Origin: Tsukamurella sputi | Lineage (GTDB): Bacteria; Actinomycetota; Actinomycetes; Mycobacteriales; Mycobacteriaceae | Length of the DNA stretch: 64,000 nt | Assembly: GCF_007858445.1 (NCBI RefSeq) | Contig: NZ_VIGV01000004.1 | Coordinates: 591,850-655,849, forward strand | Direction: 5' to 3' | In this document: piece after piece, positions 27,349-38,340 of the stretch | Layout of the letters: each line of letters starts with the position of its first letter | Position numbering within the stretch: the stretch's first letter is position 1 | The notes under the pieces: model-generated | What the model saw: only the letters and a program-made list of their open reading frames with translations | Database searches by the model: none | What the model was told of the DNA's origin: nothing | Translations under genes and position numbers: made by a program

Positions 27349-28998
27349 ACTCCCGCTGACCTTTCGGAACTCCTGCACGCCACCGCGACCACCGTGCTCA
27401 CCGAGCGTGGCCTCGACGTCTCCGTGCTGCCCGATCGCGTCATCGTCGAGCGGCCGCGCAACCCCGAGCACGGCGACTACGCGACCAACCTCGCGATGCA
27501 GGTGGCCAAGAAGGCCGGCGTGAACCCGCGTGACCTCGCCACCTGGCTGGCCGAGGCGCTCGGCACAGCGGAGGGCGTGGACGAGGCCACCGTCGCCGGC
27601 CCCGGCTTCCTCAACATTCGCCTCGCCGCGGACGCGCAGAACCAGCTCGTGACGAGCATCCTCGAGCAGGCCGGGGCGTTCGGCCACGGGACCGCGCTCG
27701 ACGGTGCGCTCATCAACCTCGAGTTCGTCTCCGCCAACCCGACGGGGCCCGTCCACCTGGGCGGCGCGCGCTGGGCCGCGGTGGGCGACAGCCTGGGCCG
27801 CGTTCTCGAGGCGCAGGGCGCCGAGGTCACCCGCGAGTACTACTTCAACGACCACGGCGCGCAGATCGACCGCTTCGCGCGCTCGCTCGACGCCGCCGCC
27901 CGGAACGAGCCGACCCCTGAGGACGGCTACGCGGGCGACTACATCAACGACATCGCGGCCACCGTCGTCGCGGGCCGCCCCGGCATCCTGGAGCTCCCCG
28001 AGGCCGACCGGGTCGAGGCCTTCCGCGCCGACGGCGTCGAGCTCATGTTCGCGCACATCAAGCGCACCCTGCACGAGTTCGGCACGGACTTCGCCGTGTT
28101 CACGCACGAGGACGAGATGTTCACCTCGGGTCTCGTCGAGAGCAGCGTGCAGCAGCTCAAGGACAACGGCAACCTGTACGAGAAGGACGGCGCCTGGTGG
28201 CTCAAGGCCACCGACTACGGCGACGACAAGGACCGCGTCGTCATCAAGTCCGATGGCAACGCCGCCTACATCGCGGGCGACATCGCCTACATCAAGCACA
28301 AGTTCGACCGCGGCTTCAACCTCGCTATCTACATGCTGGGCGCCGATCACCACGGCTACATCGGCCGGCTCAAGGCGGCCGCGGCGGCGCTGGGCTACGA
28401 CCCCGCACAGATCGAGGTGCTGATCGGCCAGCTGGTGAACCTGGTCAAGGACGGCAAGCCCGTCCGCATGAGCAAGCGGGCCGGCACCGTCATCACCCTG
28501 GACGACCTCGTCGAGGCCGTGGGCGTGGATGCGGCCCGGTACTCGCTGGTGCGCAGCTCCGTCGACACGTCGATCGACCTCGACCTGGACCTGCTCGCGC
28601 AGGCCAGCAACGAGAACCCCGTCTACTACGTGCAGTACGCGCACGCCCGCCTGTCGGCCATCGCGCGCAGCGCCGCCGAGCTCGGGATCGAGCCCTCGAC
28701 GGAGCACCTCGGCCTGCTGGACAATCCCCGCGAGGGCGATCTCGTCCGCACGCTGGGCGAGTTCCCGGCGGTCGCGGCGGGCGCGGCGAATCTGCGTGAG
28801 CCGCATCGGATCGCGCGCTACCTGGAGGAGCTCGCGGGCGCCTACCACCGCTTCTACGGCGAGTGCCGCGTGCTGCCGCTGGGCGACGAGGACCCGACCG
28901 ACCTGCACCGCGCTCGCGTCGCGCTGTGCGCCGCCACCCGCCAGGTGCTCGCCAACGGCCTGGCTCTCGTGGGCGTCTCCGCCCCGGACCGGATGTGA
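27346..28998 (+). CDS. argS: Arginyl-tRNA synthetase
   Basis: A 550-residue class I aminoacyl-tRNA synthetase that attaches arginine to tRNA-Arg in the cytosol. Seen in order: the N-terminal additional domain, the HIGH-type motif HLGG (near residue 136), the KMSKS-type RMSKRAGT, and the C-terminal anticodon-binding DALR domain ([10 protein letters not shown] to the end). Length is normal. First gene of a run argS-lysA-hom-thrC-thrB, whose spacing (7 bases, then overlaps) suggests one operon, as in M. tuberculosis Rv1292-Rv1296. Confidence 0.96.
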   Translation: MTPADLSELLHATATTVLTERGLDVSVLPDRVIVERPRNPEHGDYATNLAMQVAKKAGVNPRDLATWLAEALGTAEGVDEATVAGPGFLNIRLAADAQNQLVTSILEQAGAFGHGTALDGALINLEFVSANPTGPVHLGGARWAAVGDSLGRVLEAQGAEVTREYYFNDHGAQIDRFARSLDAAARNEPTPEDGYAGDYINDIAATVVAGRPGILELPEADRVEAFRADGVELMFAHIKRTLHEFGTDFAVFTHEDEMFTSGLVESSVQQLKDNGNLYEKDGAWWLKATDYGDDKDRVVIKSDGNAAYIAGDIAYIKHKFDRGFNLAIYMLGADHHGYIGRLKAAAAALGYDPAQIEVLIGQLVNLVKDGKPVRMSKRAGTVITLDDLVEAVGVDAARYSLVRSSVDTSIDLDLDLLAQASNENPVYYVQYAHARLSAIARSAAELGIEPSTEHLGLLDNPREGDLVRTLGEFPAVAAGAANLREPHRIARYLEELAGAYHRFYGECRVLPLGDEDPTDLHRARVALCAATRQVLANGLALVGVSAPDRM

Positions 28999-29005
28999 GG
29001 AAGCA

Positions 29006-30388
29006 GTGAGCGATCTGGACCGGGCCGTCTGGCCCGCCCACGCACGCCGCGAGGCCGACGGTGCCGTCACCGTCGCCGGGGTCTCGGTGAACGCGCTCGC
29101 GGCCGAGTACGGCACGCCCCTGCTCGTGATCGACGAGGACGACTTCCGCGCCCGTTGCCGCGGCATGCGCGAGGCCTTCGGCGAGGACGCCGCGGTGCAC
29201 TACGCCTCGAAGGCCTTCCTCTCCATGGAGATCGCCCGGTGGGTGCGCGACGAGGGCCTCAACCTGGACGTCTGCAGCGGCGGCGAACTGGCGGTCGCGC
29301 TGCGCGCCGGCTTCCCCGCGGAGCGGATCGCGTTGCACGGCAACAACAAGTCCGTCGCCGAGCTGGACTACGCCGTCGAATCCCGCATCGGCCACGTGGT
29401 CGTCGACTCGCTGTCGGAGATCGCCCGCCTCGACGCGGTCGCGGGGGAGCGGAACGTGGTGCAGGAGGTGCTGATCCGCCTCACGCCCGGCGTCGAGGCG
29501 CACACCCACGAATTCATCTCCACCGCGCACGAGGACCAGAAGTTCGGCTTCTCGCTGGCCGCGTCGAGCCCCGAATCCGGCTCGGCCGACGGTGATTCGC
29601 CGGCCATGCGGGCCGTTACCGCGGTCTTCGCGGCCGACAACCTGCGCCTGGTGGGGCTGCACAGCCACATCGGCTCGCAGATCTTCGACGTCAACGGCTT
29701 CGAGATCGCCGCGCGCCGCGTTCTGGAGCTGCTGCGCGACGTCGTCGCCCGCTTCGGCGCGGAGAAGACCGCCCAGCTGAGCACGATCGACCTCGGCGGC
29801 GGCCTCGGCATCTCGTACACCGCGCACGACGATCCGCCGCCCGTGGCGGACCTCGCGGCGAAGCTGCGGCACATCGTCGAGACCGAGTCGGCCGCGCTGG
29901 GCCTGAAGACTCCGCACCTCGCGGTCGAGCCCGGTCGCGCGATCGCGGGCCCGCCCGGAATCACGCTCTACGAGGTGGGCACGATCAAGGACGTCGCGGT
30001 GGATTCCGAGGATGTTGCGGCCCAGGGCTTCCGGCGCTACGTCTCCGTGGACGGCGGCATGAGCGACAACATCCGCACCGCGCTGTACGGCGCGGAGTAC
30101 ACCGCCGTGGTCGCGAGCCGCGACCCAGAGGGTGCGCCGGTGCGCTCGCGCATCGTCGGGAAGCACTGCGAGACGGGCGACATCGTGGTGCGCGACACCG
30201 ACACTCCCGGTGACCTCGCGGAGGGCGATCTCCTGGCCGTCGCCGCGACGGGCGCCTACTGCTATTCGATGTCCAGCCGCTACAACATGCAGCCCCGACC
30301 GGCTGTGGTGGCGGTGAAGGACGGCACGGCGCGGCTCATCCTGCGCCGGGAGACCGTGGACGACCTGGTGAGCCTGGAGGTGCTCTGA
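29006..30388 (+). CDS. lysA: Diaminopimelate decarboxylase
   Basis: A 460-residue PLP enzyme of fold type III that makes L-lysine from meso-diaminopimelate, the last step of the pathway. The PLP lysine is in HYASKAF (about residue 68), the glycine-rich phosphate loop is GGGLGISY, and EPGRAI and CETGD carry further active-site residues. GTG at 29006 has GAGGAA upstream. The stop overlaps the ATG of hom by one base. Sitting between argS and hom, it shares supply of aspartate-family amino acids with its neighbours. Confidence 0.96.
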   Translation: MSDLDRAVWPAHARREADGAVTVAGVSVNALAAEYGTPLLVIDEDDFRARCRGMREAFGEDAAVHYASKAFLSMEIARWVRDEGLNLDVCSGGELAVALRAGFPAERIALHGNNKSVAELDYAVESRIGHVVVDSLSEIARLDAVAGERNVVQEVLIRLTPGVEAHTHEFISTAHEDQKFGFSLAASSPESGSADGDSPAMRAVTAVFAADNLRLVGLHSHIGSQIFDVNGFEIAARRVLELLRDVVARFGAEKTAQLSTIDLGGGLGISYTAHDDPPPVADLAAKLRHIVETESAALGLKTPHLAVEPGRAIAGPPGITLYEVGTIKDVAVDSEDVAAQGFRRYVSVDGGMSDNIRTALYGAEYTAVVASRDPEGAPVRSRIVGKHCETGDIVVRDTDTPGDLAEGDLLAVAATGAYCYSMSSRYNMQPRPAVVAVKDGTARLILRRETVDDLVSLEVL

Positions 30389-31722
30389 TGACCGAATCCG
30401 CACAGCAGAGGGAATTGGGCGTCGCTCTCCTCGGCATGGGCACCGTGGGCACCGAGGTGGCGCGCATTCTCGTGGAGAACGCCGCCGACCTCGAGGCCCG
30501 CGTCGGAGCCGAGCTCGTCATCCGCGGAATCGCGGTGCGCGACACCGCGAAGGACCGCGGCCTCAAGGCGCTCGGCCTCAAGAAGAGCCTGCTGACCGAC
30601 GACGCGGAGGCCCTCGTCGGCCGCGACGACGTGGACATCGTGGTCGAGGTGATGGGCGGCATCGAGCCCACTCGCAGCCTGATGCTCAGCGCGTTCAAGG
30701 CCGGCAAGTCGGTGGTGACCGCGAACAAGGCGCTGCTCGCCGAGTACACCGGCCAGCTCGCGGACGCCGCCAACAAGGCCCGCGCCGACCTGTACTTCGA
30801 GGCGGCCGTGGCCGGCGCGATCCCCGTGATCCGCCCGCTGCAGCAGTCGCTCGCCGGCGATTCCGTGGAGCTGGTGGCGGGAATCGTCAACGGCACCACC
30901 AACTTCATCCTCTCCAACATGGCGGAGAAGGGCGAGGCCTACGAGACCGTGCTCGCCGAGGCGGGTCGCCTGGGCTACGCCGAGGCCGACCCCACCGCCG
31001 ACGTCGAGGGCTACGACGCGGCATCGAAGGCCGCGATCCTCGCCTCGATCGCCTTCCACACCCGGGTGAAGGCCGCCGACGTCTACCGCGAGGGCATCAC
31101 CGGAGTCACCGCGGCCGACATCGAGGCGGCCAAGGCCTTCGACTGCACCATCAAGCTGCTCGCGATCTGCGAGAAGTTCACCGACAAGTCGGGCTCCCAG
31201 CGGGTCTCGGCGCGCGTCTACCCGGCGCTCGTGCCCTTCAAGCACCCGCTCGCGAGCGTCGACGGCGCGTACAACGCCGTCTTCGTGGAGGCCGAGAACG
31301 CCGGCCGCCTGATGTTCTACGGCGCCGGTGCCGGCGGCGCCCCCACGGCGTCCGCCGTGATGGGCGACCTGGTGGCGGCCGCGCGCAACAAGGTGGTCTC
31401 GGGCCGCGGCCCCCGCGACTCGGTCTACGCCAAGCTGCCGATCGCGCCGATCGGCGAGGTGCTCACCCGGTACTACGTGGCGATGGAGGTCGCCGACCGC
31501 CCCGGTGTGCTCAGCGCCGTCGCCAACGAGTTCTCCGCGCGCGACGTCTCGATCAGCACCGTCCGCCAGCAGGCCGACACCCCCGATCGCGGCGCGCGGC
31601 TCGTGATCCTCACGCACAAGGCACCCGACTCGGCCCTGTCGGCCACCGTCGAGGCCCTGAAGAACCTGGACGTGGTGACCGCCGTGTCCTCCGTGCTCCG
31701 TCTGGAGGGAACCAGTGACTAA
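30388..31722 (+). CDS. hom: Homoserine dehydrogenase
   Basis: A 444-residue NAD(P)-dependent enzyme that reduces aspartate semialdehyde to homoserine, the branch point to threonine and methionine. It begins with the nucleotide fold ([11 protein letters not shown]), has the catalytic domain with [11 protein letters not shown] and [17 protein letters not shown], and ends in an ACT domain (about residues 365-440: [15 protein letters not shown]), which usually gives threonine feedback. Overlaps lysA by one base and thrC by eight. Confidence 0.96.
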   Translation: MTESAQQRELGVALLGMGTVGTEVARILVENAADLEARVGAELVIRGIAVRDTAKDRGLKALGLKKSLLTDDAEALVGRDDVDIVVEVMGGIEPTRSLMLSAFKAGKSVVTANKALLAEYTGQLADAANKARADLYFEAAVAGAIPVIRPLQQSLAGDSVELVAGIVNGTTNFILSNMAEKGEAYETVLAEAGRLGYAEADPTADVEGYDAASKAAILASIAFHTRVKAADVYREGITGVTAADIEAAKAFDCTIKLLAICEKFTDKSGSQRVSARVYPALVPFKHPLASVDGAYNAVFVEAENAGRLMFYGAGAGGAPTASAVMGDLVAAARNKVVSGRGPRDSVYAKLPIAPIGEVLTRYYVAMEVADRPGVLSAVANEFSARDVSISTVRQQADTPDRGARLVILTHKAPDSALSATVEALKNLDVVTAVSSVLRLEGTSD

Positions 31723-32812
31723 TTCCGCGAACCCCGTGCACACCCCCTGGCCGGGCCTGATCACCGCCTATCGGGACCGCCTGCCCGTGTGCGACACCTG
31801 GGAGGCCGGCTGGGAGCCCGTCACCCTGCGCGAGGGCGCGACCCCGCTGCTGCCCGCCAAGGCACTCTCCGAGCTCACCGGCTGCGACGTGCACCTCAAG
31901 GTGGAGGGGCTCAACCCCACCGGCTCCTTCAAGGACCGCGGCATGACGATGGCCGTGACCGAGGCCAAGGCCACCGGCAAGAAGGGCGTGCTGTGCGCGT
32001 CCACCGGCAACACCTCCGCCTCGGCGGCCGCGTACGCCGCGATCGCCGGTATCGAATGCGCCGTGCTGGTGCCCGCCGGCAAGATCGCGATGGGCAAGCT
32101 GGCGCAGGCCGTCATGTACGGCGCGAAGATCATCGAGGTCGACGGCAACTTCGACGACTGCCTCGAGCTGGCGCGCAAGACCACCGCCACCTTCGACACC
32201 ATCGCACTGGTGAACTCCGTGAACCCGGTCCGGATCGAGGGGCAGAAGACCGCGGCCTTCGAGATCGTGGACGCGCTCGGCAAGGCCCCCGACGTGCACG
32301 CGCTGCCCGTGGGCAACGCCGGCAACATCACCGCGTACTGGCGCGGCTACAGCGAGTACTTCGCCGACGGCGTGATCAGCAGCCGTCCGCGCATGCTCGG
32401 CGTGCAGGCCGCCGGCGCCGCGCCCCTGGTCAACGGGGCTCCCGTCAAGGACCCGGAGACCATCGCGACGGCCATCCGCATCGGCAGCCCCGCGTCCTGG
32501 AACCAGGCCGTGGCCGCCAAGGACGAGTCGAACGGCGAGTTCCGCGCCGCGACCGACGAGAAGCTGCTCGAGGCCTATCGCCTGATCGCCAAGGCCGAGG
32601 GCGTCTTCGTCGAGCCCGCGTCCGCCGCGTCCGTCGCCGGGCTGCTCGCCGCCACCGCCGACGGCTGGATCGAGAAGGGCTCGACGGTGGTCTGCACGGT
32701 GACCGGCAACGGGCTCAAGGATCCCGACACTGCGCTGAGCAGCCTGCCCGAGATCGCCCGGGTCGGCATCGACCCCGTCGCCGTGGCCTCCGCCATGGGC
32801 CTGACGGAGTAA
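31715..32812 (+). CDS. thrC: Threonine synthase
   Basis: A 365-residue PLP enzyme that converts O-phosphohomoserine to threonine. The PLP lysine is in GSFKDRG (about residue 74), preceded by LNPT, and the phosphate-binding loop is [26 protein letters not shown] is a second conserved part. Short bacterial form without N-terminal extension, as in mycobacteria. GTG start lies inside hom, eight bases before its end. Confidence 0.96.
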   Translation: MTNSANPVHTPWPGLITAYRDRLPVCDTWEAGWEPVTLREGATPLLPAKALSELTGCDVHLKVEGLNPTGSFKDRGMTMAVTEAKATGKKGVLCASTGNTSASAAAYAAIAGIECAVLVPAGKIAMGKLAQAVMYGAKIIEVDGNFDDCLELARKTTATFDTIALVNSVNPVRIEGQKTAAFEIVDALGKAPDVHALPVGNAGNITAYWRGYSEYFADGVISSRPRMLGVQAAGAAPLVNGAPVKDPETIATAIRIGSPASWNQAVAAKDESNGEFRAATDEKLLEAYRLIAKAEGVFVEPASAASVAGLLAATADGWIEKGSTVVCTVTGNGLKDPDTALSSLPEIARVGIDPVAVASAMGLTE

Positions 32813-32820
32813 GCGCGGCC

Positions 32821-33831
32821 GTGTCACCCGCTGCGAACGCGCCCCTCGTCCTGCCCGTCGGCCTGCGTGCCACCGTGACCGTGCCGGCGTCCAGTGCCAA
32901 CCTCGGTCCGGGTTTCGACACCCTCGGCCTCGCGCTGGGGCTCTACGACGACGTCACCGTCGAGACCGTGGATCCCGAGACCGACGGCGACCTGACCGTC
33001 GAGATCACGGGGGAGGGCGCCGACGAGGTGCCCACCGACGACCGGCATCTCGTGGTCGTCGCGCTGCGCCGCACCCTGGCCCATCTCGGCGTGACCGCGC
33101 CGGGCCTGCGCCTGACCTGCGTGAACCGGATTCCGCACTCGCGTGGGCTGGGCTCCTCGGCGGCCGCCGCCGTGGCCGGGATCGCGGCCGCCGCGGCGCT
33201 GGCCGCCGACGCCGATGCGCCCCGCGGACTCACCACGGACGAGATGGTGCAGCTGGCCTCCGAGTTCGAGGGCCACCCGGACAACGCCTCGGCCAGCGTC
33301 CTCGGCGGCGCCGTCGTCGCGTGGACCGTGCCCGCGGTACCCGTCCCCGACGTGGCCGGCTACCGCGATCACGCGGCGGCGAGTGCGGCACCGTCGGCCC
33401 CCGTGCACTACGGCGCGCGCCGGGTGGACGTGCACCCCGACATCCGGGCGTACGCCTTCGTGCCCGACGTGCAGTCGTCGACCTCGGTGACCCGCGGCAT
33501 GCTGCCCCGCCTGGTGCCGCACGCCGACGCCGCGTTCAACGCCTCGCGGGCCGCGCTGATGGTGCTGGCACTCACCGCGCACCCCGACCTGCTGCTCGAC
33601 GCCACCGAGGACCGGCTGCACCAGCGGTACCGCGCGGCGTCGATGAAGGAGTCCTTCGCGCTGGTCGAGCGCCTGCGCGCGGCCGGCGTGGCCGCGGCCA
33701 TCTCCGGTGCCGGGCCCACCGTGCTGGCGCTGACGCCGCAGGCGCTGCCCACTCGGCTCTCGGACGCCGCCGCCGAGGCCGGCTTCACTGTGCGCGAACT
33801 CCCCATCGCCGACGGGGTCTCGCGCAGCTGA
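32821..33831 (+). CDS. thrB: Homoserine kinase
   Basis: A 336-residue GHMP-family kinase that phosphorylates homoserine, providing the ThrC substrate. Motif 1 is VPASSANLGPGFDTLG, the ATP loop IPHSRGLGSSAAA is near residue 110, and motif 3 is AISGAGPTVLAL near the end. GTG start eight bases after the thrC stop. Last gene of the argS-thrB run; the 479 bases beyond carry no gene but hold the rho promoter and leader. Confidence 0.95.
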   Translation: MSPAANAPLVLPVGLRATVTVPASSANLGPGFDTLGLALGLYDDVTVETVDPETDGDLTVEITGEGADEVPTDDRHLVVVALRRTLAHLGVTAPGLRLTCVNRIPHSRGLGSSAAAAVAGIAAAAALAADADAPRGLTTDEMVQLASEFEGHPDNASASVLGGAVVAWTVPAVPVPDVAGYRDHAAASAAPSAPVHYGARRVDVHPDIRAYAFVPDVQSSTSVTRGMLPRLVPHADAAFNASRAALMVLALTAHPDLLLDATEDRLHQRYRAASMKESFALVERLRAAGVAAAISGAGPTVLALTPQALPTRLSDAAAEAGFTVRELPIADGVSRS

Positions 33832-33845
33832 CGCGCGGCGCTCGT

Positions 33846-33911
33846 GCGGACGCGGCGCGTGTGCGGAAGGCCTGCCGCGCACCGGTCGCGACTGCGCGGA
33901 CGCGGCGCGTG
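33846..33911. repeat. 16-bp direct repeat after thrB
   Basis: GCGGACGCGGCGCGTG occurs at 33846-33861 and 33896-33911, exactly 50 bases apart, in very GC-rich intergenic sequence between thrB and the rho promoter. No clear terminator is visible for the thr operon. Role unknown. Confidence 0.5.
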
Positions 33912-34001
33912 CGCATGGCCGCGGGGCGTGCGCGGCGTGGTAGCCGAGGGCTCGGCCGTGGGTGGATCGCCGGCGCGGAACCCGAAACGCGGGGGCGGTG
34001 A

Positions 34002-34030
34002 TTGCCGGGGGCCGGGGGCCGCGCTATCAT
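34002..34030 (+). promoter_or_regulatory. rho promoter
   Basis: TTGCCG (34002-34007), a 17-base spacer and TATCAT (34025-34030) form a good vegetative promoter. Transcription would start near 34037. Confidence 0.7.
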
Positions 34031-34077
34031 GGCAAAAGTGTCCGACGAATGCGCGGACGCTACTTCGGCACTTTGCC
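34031..34077. repeat. Inverted repeat at the rho transcription start
   Basis: GGCAAAAGTG (34031-34040) faces CACTTTGCC (34069-34077), with an inner TCCG/CGGA pair. The predicted transcription start near 34037 falls inside the left arm, so only the inner part would be in RNA; a DNA operator is as likely as an RNA hairpin. Confidence 0.5.
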
Positions 34078-34310
34078 ATTTCCACGCCCAGCAACCAGCT
34101 CCGGACGTGTTGGCGCGCCGGTCTCCACATCAGGCCGAGACATCTGTGCCCCCGCCGGAAACGCGGGGCCCGGCAGCCGAAGCGCATACAAGCACCTTCG
34201 TCATTCGTGCGTCGCCCGCGAAAAATCCTGTGCAGCAAGACAGGACAGTCCGGGGAGCACGGTAGGCCCCTGCTCCCGCGCTGCGTGAGGAGGGAATTGA
34301 AAGGAACTCC
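34037..34310 (+). promoter_or_regulatory. Long rho 5' leader
   Basis: About 270 untranslated bases precede rho. Much of it (34077-34210) is C-rich relative to G and poorly structured, as expected of a Rho-loading site. Rho autoregulates through its leader in E. coli; autoregulation here is an inference. AAGGA at 34301-34305 is the ribosome-binding site. Confidence 0.5.
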
Positions 34311-36320
34311 GTGACCGAAACGGACGTGACCACCAGCCCGGAGACGGCCACCGCCTCGGCGAGCACCACGCGGGCCGACGAGCGGCGCCGCTCGGGCCTC
34401 AACGGCATGGTGCTGGCCGAACTCCGCGCTATCGCGAGTGAGCTGGGGATCAAGGGCATCTCCGGCCTGCGCAAGGGCGATCTGATCGCCGCGATCAACG
34501 ACCACGGCGGCGCACCCAAGGGCGCGCCGAAGGCCGCGAAGGCCGCCGCCCCGAAGGCGGAGGCGAAGGCCACCGCGACGGAGACGGCCACGGCCGAGGC
34601 TCCGGCGGAGGTGCCCGCGGACGCCCCGAAGTCGGAGGCCCGTGAGTCCCGCGGCACCCGCGCCCCCCGGGCCGAGAAGGCCGAGCAGCCGGCGGGCAAC
34701 GCCGATGCGCCGGCCGAAGCCGCCACGAACGAGGCCGCCACGAACGGGGCCGTCAAGAACGAGGCGCCCAAGAACGACGGCGAGCAGGGCCAGCAGCGTG
34801 AGGGCGGCCAGCGCCGCGAGCGCAATCAGCGGCGCGGCAACCAGAACGGCAACCAGGGCCAGGACGGCGACAACCGTCAGCAGGGCGATCGCCAGCAGGG
34901 CGAGGGCCGGCAGGATCGCCAGCAGGGCGGCCGCCAGCAGGGCGAGGGCCGGCAGGATCGCCAGCAGGGCGAGGGCCGTCAGCGGGGTAACAACGGCCCG
35001 TCGACCGATCAGAACCAGAACAACGGCCCCGACGAGGGCGACGGCCAGGGGCGCCGCGGGCGCCGCTTCCGTGAGCGTCGCCGCGGACGCGACCGCAACC
35101 AGAACGACAGTGAGCCGCAGGTCAGCGAGGACGACGTCCTGCAGCCCGTGGCCGGCATCCTCGACGTGCTCGACAACTACGCCTTCGTGCGCACGTCGGG
35201 TTACATCGCCGGGCCGAACGACGTCTACGTCTCGATGAACATGATCCGCCGCAACGGCCTGCGCCGCGGCGACGCGATCACCGGTGCCGTGAAGATGCCC
35301 CGCGACGGCGAGTCCGGCGACGGTGGCAACCAGGGCGGCGGAGGCGGTCGCGGCAACCAGAACAACCGGCAGAAGTTCAACCCGCTGGTGCGCCTGGACT
35401 CGGTCAACGGCCAGGACGTCGAATCGGCGAAGAACCGGCCCGAGTTCAACAAGCTCACGCCGCTCTACCCCAACCAGCGGCTGCGCCTCGAGACCGCGCA
35501 GAACATCCTCACCACCCGCGTGATCGACCTGATCATGCCCATCGGCAAGGGCCAGCGCGCGCTGATCTCGGCCCCGCCGAAGGCCGGTAAGACCACGGTG
35601 CTGCAGGACATCGCCAACGCGATCGCCACCAACAACCCCGAGTGCTACCTCATGGTGGTGCTGGTGGACGAGCGTCCGGAGGAGGTGACCGACATGCAGC
35701 GCAGCGTGCGCGGCGAGGTCATCAGCTCCACCTTCGACCGCCCGCCGTCAGACCACACCTCGGTCGCCGAGCTGGCCATCGAGCGGGCCAAGCGGCTCGT
35801 CGAGGGCGGCAAGGACGTGGTGGTGCTGCTCGACTCGATCACCCGCCTGGGCCGCGCCTACAACAACAGCTCGCCGGCGTCGGGCCGCATCCTCTCGGGC
35901 GGTATCGATTCGACGGCCCTGTACCCGCCCAAGCGGTTCCTGGGCGCGGCGCGCAACATCGAGAACGGCGGCTCGCTGACGATCATCGCCACCGCGCTGG
36001 TCGAGACCGGCTCCACCGGCGACACCGTGATCTTCGAGGAGTTCAAGGGCACCGGCAACGCCGAGCTCAAGCTCGACCGCAAGATCTCGGAGCGGCGCGT
36101 CTTCCCGGCCGTCGACGTCGCGGCGTCGAACACCCGTAAGGACGAGCTGATCATGGCGCCCGACGAGGCCGCCGTGGTGAACAAGCTGCGCCGCCTGCTC
36201 GCCGCGCTGGACAGCCAGCAGGCCATCGACCTGCTGATCAGCCAGCTCAAGAAGACGCAGAACAACATCGAGTTCCTCATGACGGTGCAGAAGAACAGCG
36301 GCTTCGGCGACAACGACTGA
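34311..36320 (+). CDS. rho: Transcription termination factor Rho
   Basis: A 669-residue RNA-dependent hexameric ATPase that ends transcription. The order is a short Rho N-terminal helical domain ([21 protein letters not shown]), a long Ala/Glu- then Gln/Arg/Gly/Asn-rich insert (about residues 65-265), the RNA-binding cold-shock-like domain ([17 protein letters not shown]), and the RecA core with Walker A PPKAGKTT (about 422-429), the [13 protein letters not shown] segment and the secondary RNA site. The large insert is typical of actinobacterial Rho and can promote RNA binding or phase separation. GTG start with AAGGA 5 bases upstream. Longer than E. coli Rho (419) because of the insert. Confidence 0.96.
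   Translation: MTETDVTTSPETATASASTTRADERRRSGLNGMVLAELRAIASELGIKGISGLRKGDLIAAINDHGGAPKGAPKAAKAAAPKAEAKATATETATAEAPAEVPADAPKSEARESRGTRAPRAEKAEQPAGNADAPAEAATNEAATNGAVKNEAPKNDGEQGQQREGGQRRERNQRRGNQNGNQGQDGDNRQQGDRQQGEGRQDRQQGGRQQGEGRQDRQQGEGRQRGNNGPSTDQNQNNGPDEGDGQGRRGRRFRERRRGRDRNQNDSEPQVSEDDVLQPVAGILDVLDNYAFVRTSGYIAGPNDVYVSMNMIRRNGLRRGDAITGAVKMPRDGESGDGGNQGGGGGRGNQNNRQKFNPLVRLDSVNGQDVESAKNRPEFNKLTPLYPNQRLRLETAQNILTTRVIDLIMPIGKGQRALISAPPKAGKTTVLQDIANAIATNNPECYLMVVLVDERPEEVTDMQRSVRGEVISSTFDRPPSDHTSVAELAIERAKRLVEGGKDVVVLLDSITRLGRAYNNSSPASGRILSGGIDSTALYPPKRFLGAARNIENGGSLTIIATALVETGSTGDTVIFEEFKGTGNAELKLDRKISERRVFPAVDVAASNTRKDELIMAPDEAAVVNKLRRLLAALDSQQAIDLLISQLKKTQNNIEFLMTVQKNSGFGDND
34875..34985 (+). 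repeat. 42-bp tandem repeat inside rho
   Basis: A 42-base unit beginning CGCCAGCAGGGCGAGGG is present at 34890-34931 and 34932-34973, with partial copies on both sides. It encodes a repeated 14-residue Arg/Gln/Gly block ([14 protein letters not shown]-like). The unit is in frame, so copy number can change without a frameshift. Confidence 0.75.
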
Positions 36321-36337
36321 TCCGCTCCGTCTCCGCG

Positions 36338-36365
36338 AAAGGCGCGCCCCGCAGGGCGCGCCTTT
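36338..36365 (+). terminator. rho terminator
   Basis: AAAGGCGCGCCC pairs with GGGCGCGCCTTT across a 4-base loop: a perfect 12-bp stem ending in TTT, right after rho. Being symmetric, it also suits the converging kinase gene. Confidence 0.85.
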
Positions 36366-36399
36366 CGTCGTCCGCGGGCCGGCGCGGCGGCCCGTCGGG

Positions 36400-38067
36400 C
36401 TATTGCGGGAGGGCGGGAGTGATGGCCTTCGCGATCTCCGCACCGCGATTGCAGTCGCGGTTGCCCACCTTCTGCATGCCGATGTACAGGACGCCGTTGG
36501 ACAGTGACTTGTAGGCGGTCACGCAGTAGTCGGGCGTGCTGGTGTTCGTGCTCGGCACGGTGAAGGAGCGCCACTTCGTCGAACCCGGGACCGTGACGGG
36601 CGTGCCCGTCTCCCAGGAGTTCGAGCCGGAGAAGGTCGCGAACTTCACGTCCGCGTTGCTGGCCTTGGAGTCCGAGCCCTTGCACGCGAACTTCACGCCC
36701 TCGGTGCCGCGCTGGCCGGGATCGTCGGTCAGCGGGCTGATGCCCAGCGACGCGATCGTGGTCGCCGGTAGCAGGCACGGGTCGATGAAGCCGTCCCGCA
36801 GCGTGGACGTGTTGTTGACCGGCGCCGCCGTCGTGGTGGTGGCGGGCGTGCTGGAGGCGGCACTCGTCGGCGCGGCGGAGGCGTCGTCGCTCGAGCCCGT
36901 GCTGAGCACGAGGATTGAGATCGCGGCGACCGCCACCACGACGACGGCGGCGATCGCGCCGATGACCACGCCCTTCTTCGTCCCTCCGGACTGTGGCGCC
37001 GGCCCCGTCAGGCCCATCGGGGCGCCCTGCCACGCGCCCTGCGGCGGCGCGGCCGGCCCGCCGGGAGGCGTGATCGGGCCCGACGGGCGGGCGAAGGGCT
37101 GCGACGGTGCGCCGCGGAAGGGCGGGGGAGTGGCGGCGCCGCGGACGGGGCCCGGCGGCGGGGTCGCGATGCGGGCCGTCGGGTTCGACGGTGCCGGCGC
37201 GTACACGCCCGAGGCGGCCGCGCGCAGGGCGCGGGCGAACTCCTCGCACGTGGCGAACCGCTGCTGCGGCGACTTCGCCATCGCCCGCGCGATGACGGCG
37301 TCGATCGCCGGCGGCAGGCCCGGACGCTGCCGCGACGGCACCGGCGGCGGCGCCATGAGGTGATCGCGGATCACCGCCGTCCCGCTGCTCGCGCCGTAGG
37401 GCTTCGCGCCCGTGAGCAACTGCACCGTCGTGCCCGCCAGGCTGTACTGGTCGCTGCGGCCGTCCACGGGATCGCCGCTGAGCTGCTCCGGCGAGGCGTA
37501 GTCGAGCGTGCCGACGACCATCCCGACCGAGGTCAGGTCGCTGTGCTCCTGCTGCTGCCGGGCGATGCCGAAATCGCCGAGCATCACCCGCGGGGTGCTC
37601 CCGGTGGTGTCGATCATGATGTTGCCGGGCTTGACGTCGCGGTGGAGCAGGCCGCGGGCATGGGCGTGGTCCAGGGCGGCGGCCACCGCGTCCACGATGG
37701 TGAGCACCTGATCGACGGGGATGCCGTGCGGATTGCTCGCGAGCAGCGCGGAGGCGTCCTGCCCGGGCACCAGCTTCATCGACATCCACAGCCGGCCGGC
37801 GTCGTTACCGCGGTCGTAGACCGGCACGATGTTCGGGTGGTCCAGCCCCGCGGCCATGTCGGCCTCCCGCTCGAAGCGCGCGCGATAGGTCGGATCGCCG
37901 GAGAAGGCGGTGGGCAGCACCTTGAGGGCGTCCACCCGCGGCAGGCGGGGATGGCGGGCCGCGTACACCGCGCCCATCCCGCCCGCGCCCAGCAGGCGCT
38001 CCACAACGTACCCGCCGATCACGGTTCCGGCGGGCTCGACCGCCGGTCCATTGCCTGACTCGCTCAC
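36400..38067 (-). CDS. Receptor-type serine/threonine protein kinase (Pkn family)
   Basis: A 555-residue PASTA-less Hanks-type kinase. The N-terminal kinase domain (about residues 14-275) has [13 protein letters not shown], the ATP lysine in DALKVL, the catalytic HRDVKPGN, the DFG in GDFGIAR, and DYASPEQL. A Pro-rich juxtamembrane segment (about 275-365) leads to one membrane helix ([17 protein letters not shown]). The extracellular ~170 residues start Ser/Thr/Ala-rich and hold a cysteine-containing domain ([14 protein letters not shown]...) reminiscent of DUF3558-type sensors; Cys pairs suggest disulfides. GTG at 38067 has GGGAG upstream. It sits between rho and rpmE, where M. tuberculosis has no kinase. 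The signal and targets are unknown. Confidence 0.88.
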   Translation of the reverse strand: MSESGNGPAVEPAGTVIGGYVVERLLGAGGMGAVYAARHPRLPRVDALKVLPTAFSGDPTYRARFEREADMAAGLDHPNIVPVYDRGNDAGRLWMSMKLVPGQDASALLASNPHGIPVDQVLTIVDAVAAALDHAHARGLLHRDVKPGNIMIDTTGSTPRVMLGDFGIARQQQEHSDLTSVGMVVGTLDYASPEQLSGDPVDGRSDQYSLAGTTVQLLTGAKPYGASSGTAVIRDHLMAPPPVPSRQRPGLPPAIDAVIARAMAKSPQQRFATCEEFARALRAAASGVYAPAPSNPTARIATPPPGPVRGAATPPPFRGAPSQPFARPSGPITPPGGPAAPPQGAWQGAPMGLTGPAPQSGGTKKGVVIGAIAAVVVVAVAAISILVLSTGSSDDASAAPTSAASSTPATTTTAAPVNNTSTLRDGFIDPCLLPATTIASLGISPLTDDPGQRGTEGVKFACKGSDSKASNADVKFATFSGSNSWETGTPVTVPGSTKWRSFTVPSTNTSTPDYCVTAYKSLSNGVLYIGMQKVGNRDCNRGAEIAKAITPALPQ

Positions 38068-38227
38068 GTCGCCACTCCCGTGCTTCTCACCGACTCGGCC
38101 CCGCCCGCCCCACGGCAGCGCGGTCCTCCTGACTGTCGCTAGCCAACACCGTCCGGCTTGCGGCCCGCCAGTCAACGGCCAAACGTCGCCCGCATCGTGA
38201 TCCTCGCCCGCGATCGCCGCCGGGAAT

Positions 38228-38257
38228 TTCTCGAAGAGCTGTGCGTTCTGGCATACT
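38228..38257 (+). promoter_or_regulatory. Candidate rpmE promoter
   Basis: TTCTCG (38228-38233), 18 bases, CATACT (38252-38257). A weak match, but the only good -10 in the region divergent from the kinase. Confidence 0.35.
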
Positions 38258-38263
38258 GGAACG

Positions 38264-38340
38264 TCGGTATGGGTTCCGGTTCACGGTCCTGGCGCACGCC
38301 AGGGGCGACCCGGCGACCAAGAACGAGAAGGACGGCAATC
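38264..38340 (+). promoter_or_regulatory. rpmE leader, possible L31 autoregulatory RNA
   Basis: Roughly 75 bases of leader contain a hairpin (CTGGCG-CAC-GCCAG flanked by GGTC/GACC-like pairing) ahead of the ribosome-binding site. Structured L31 leaders are known in Actinobacteria; matching this one to that class needs a covariance-model search. Confidence 0.4.
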
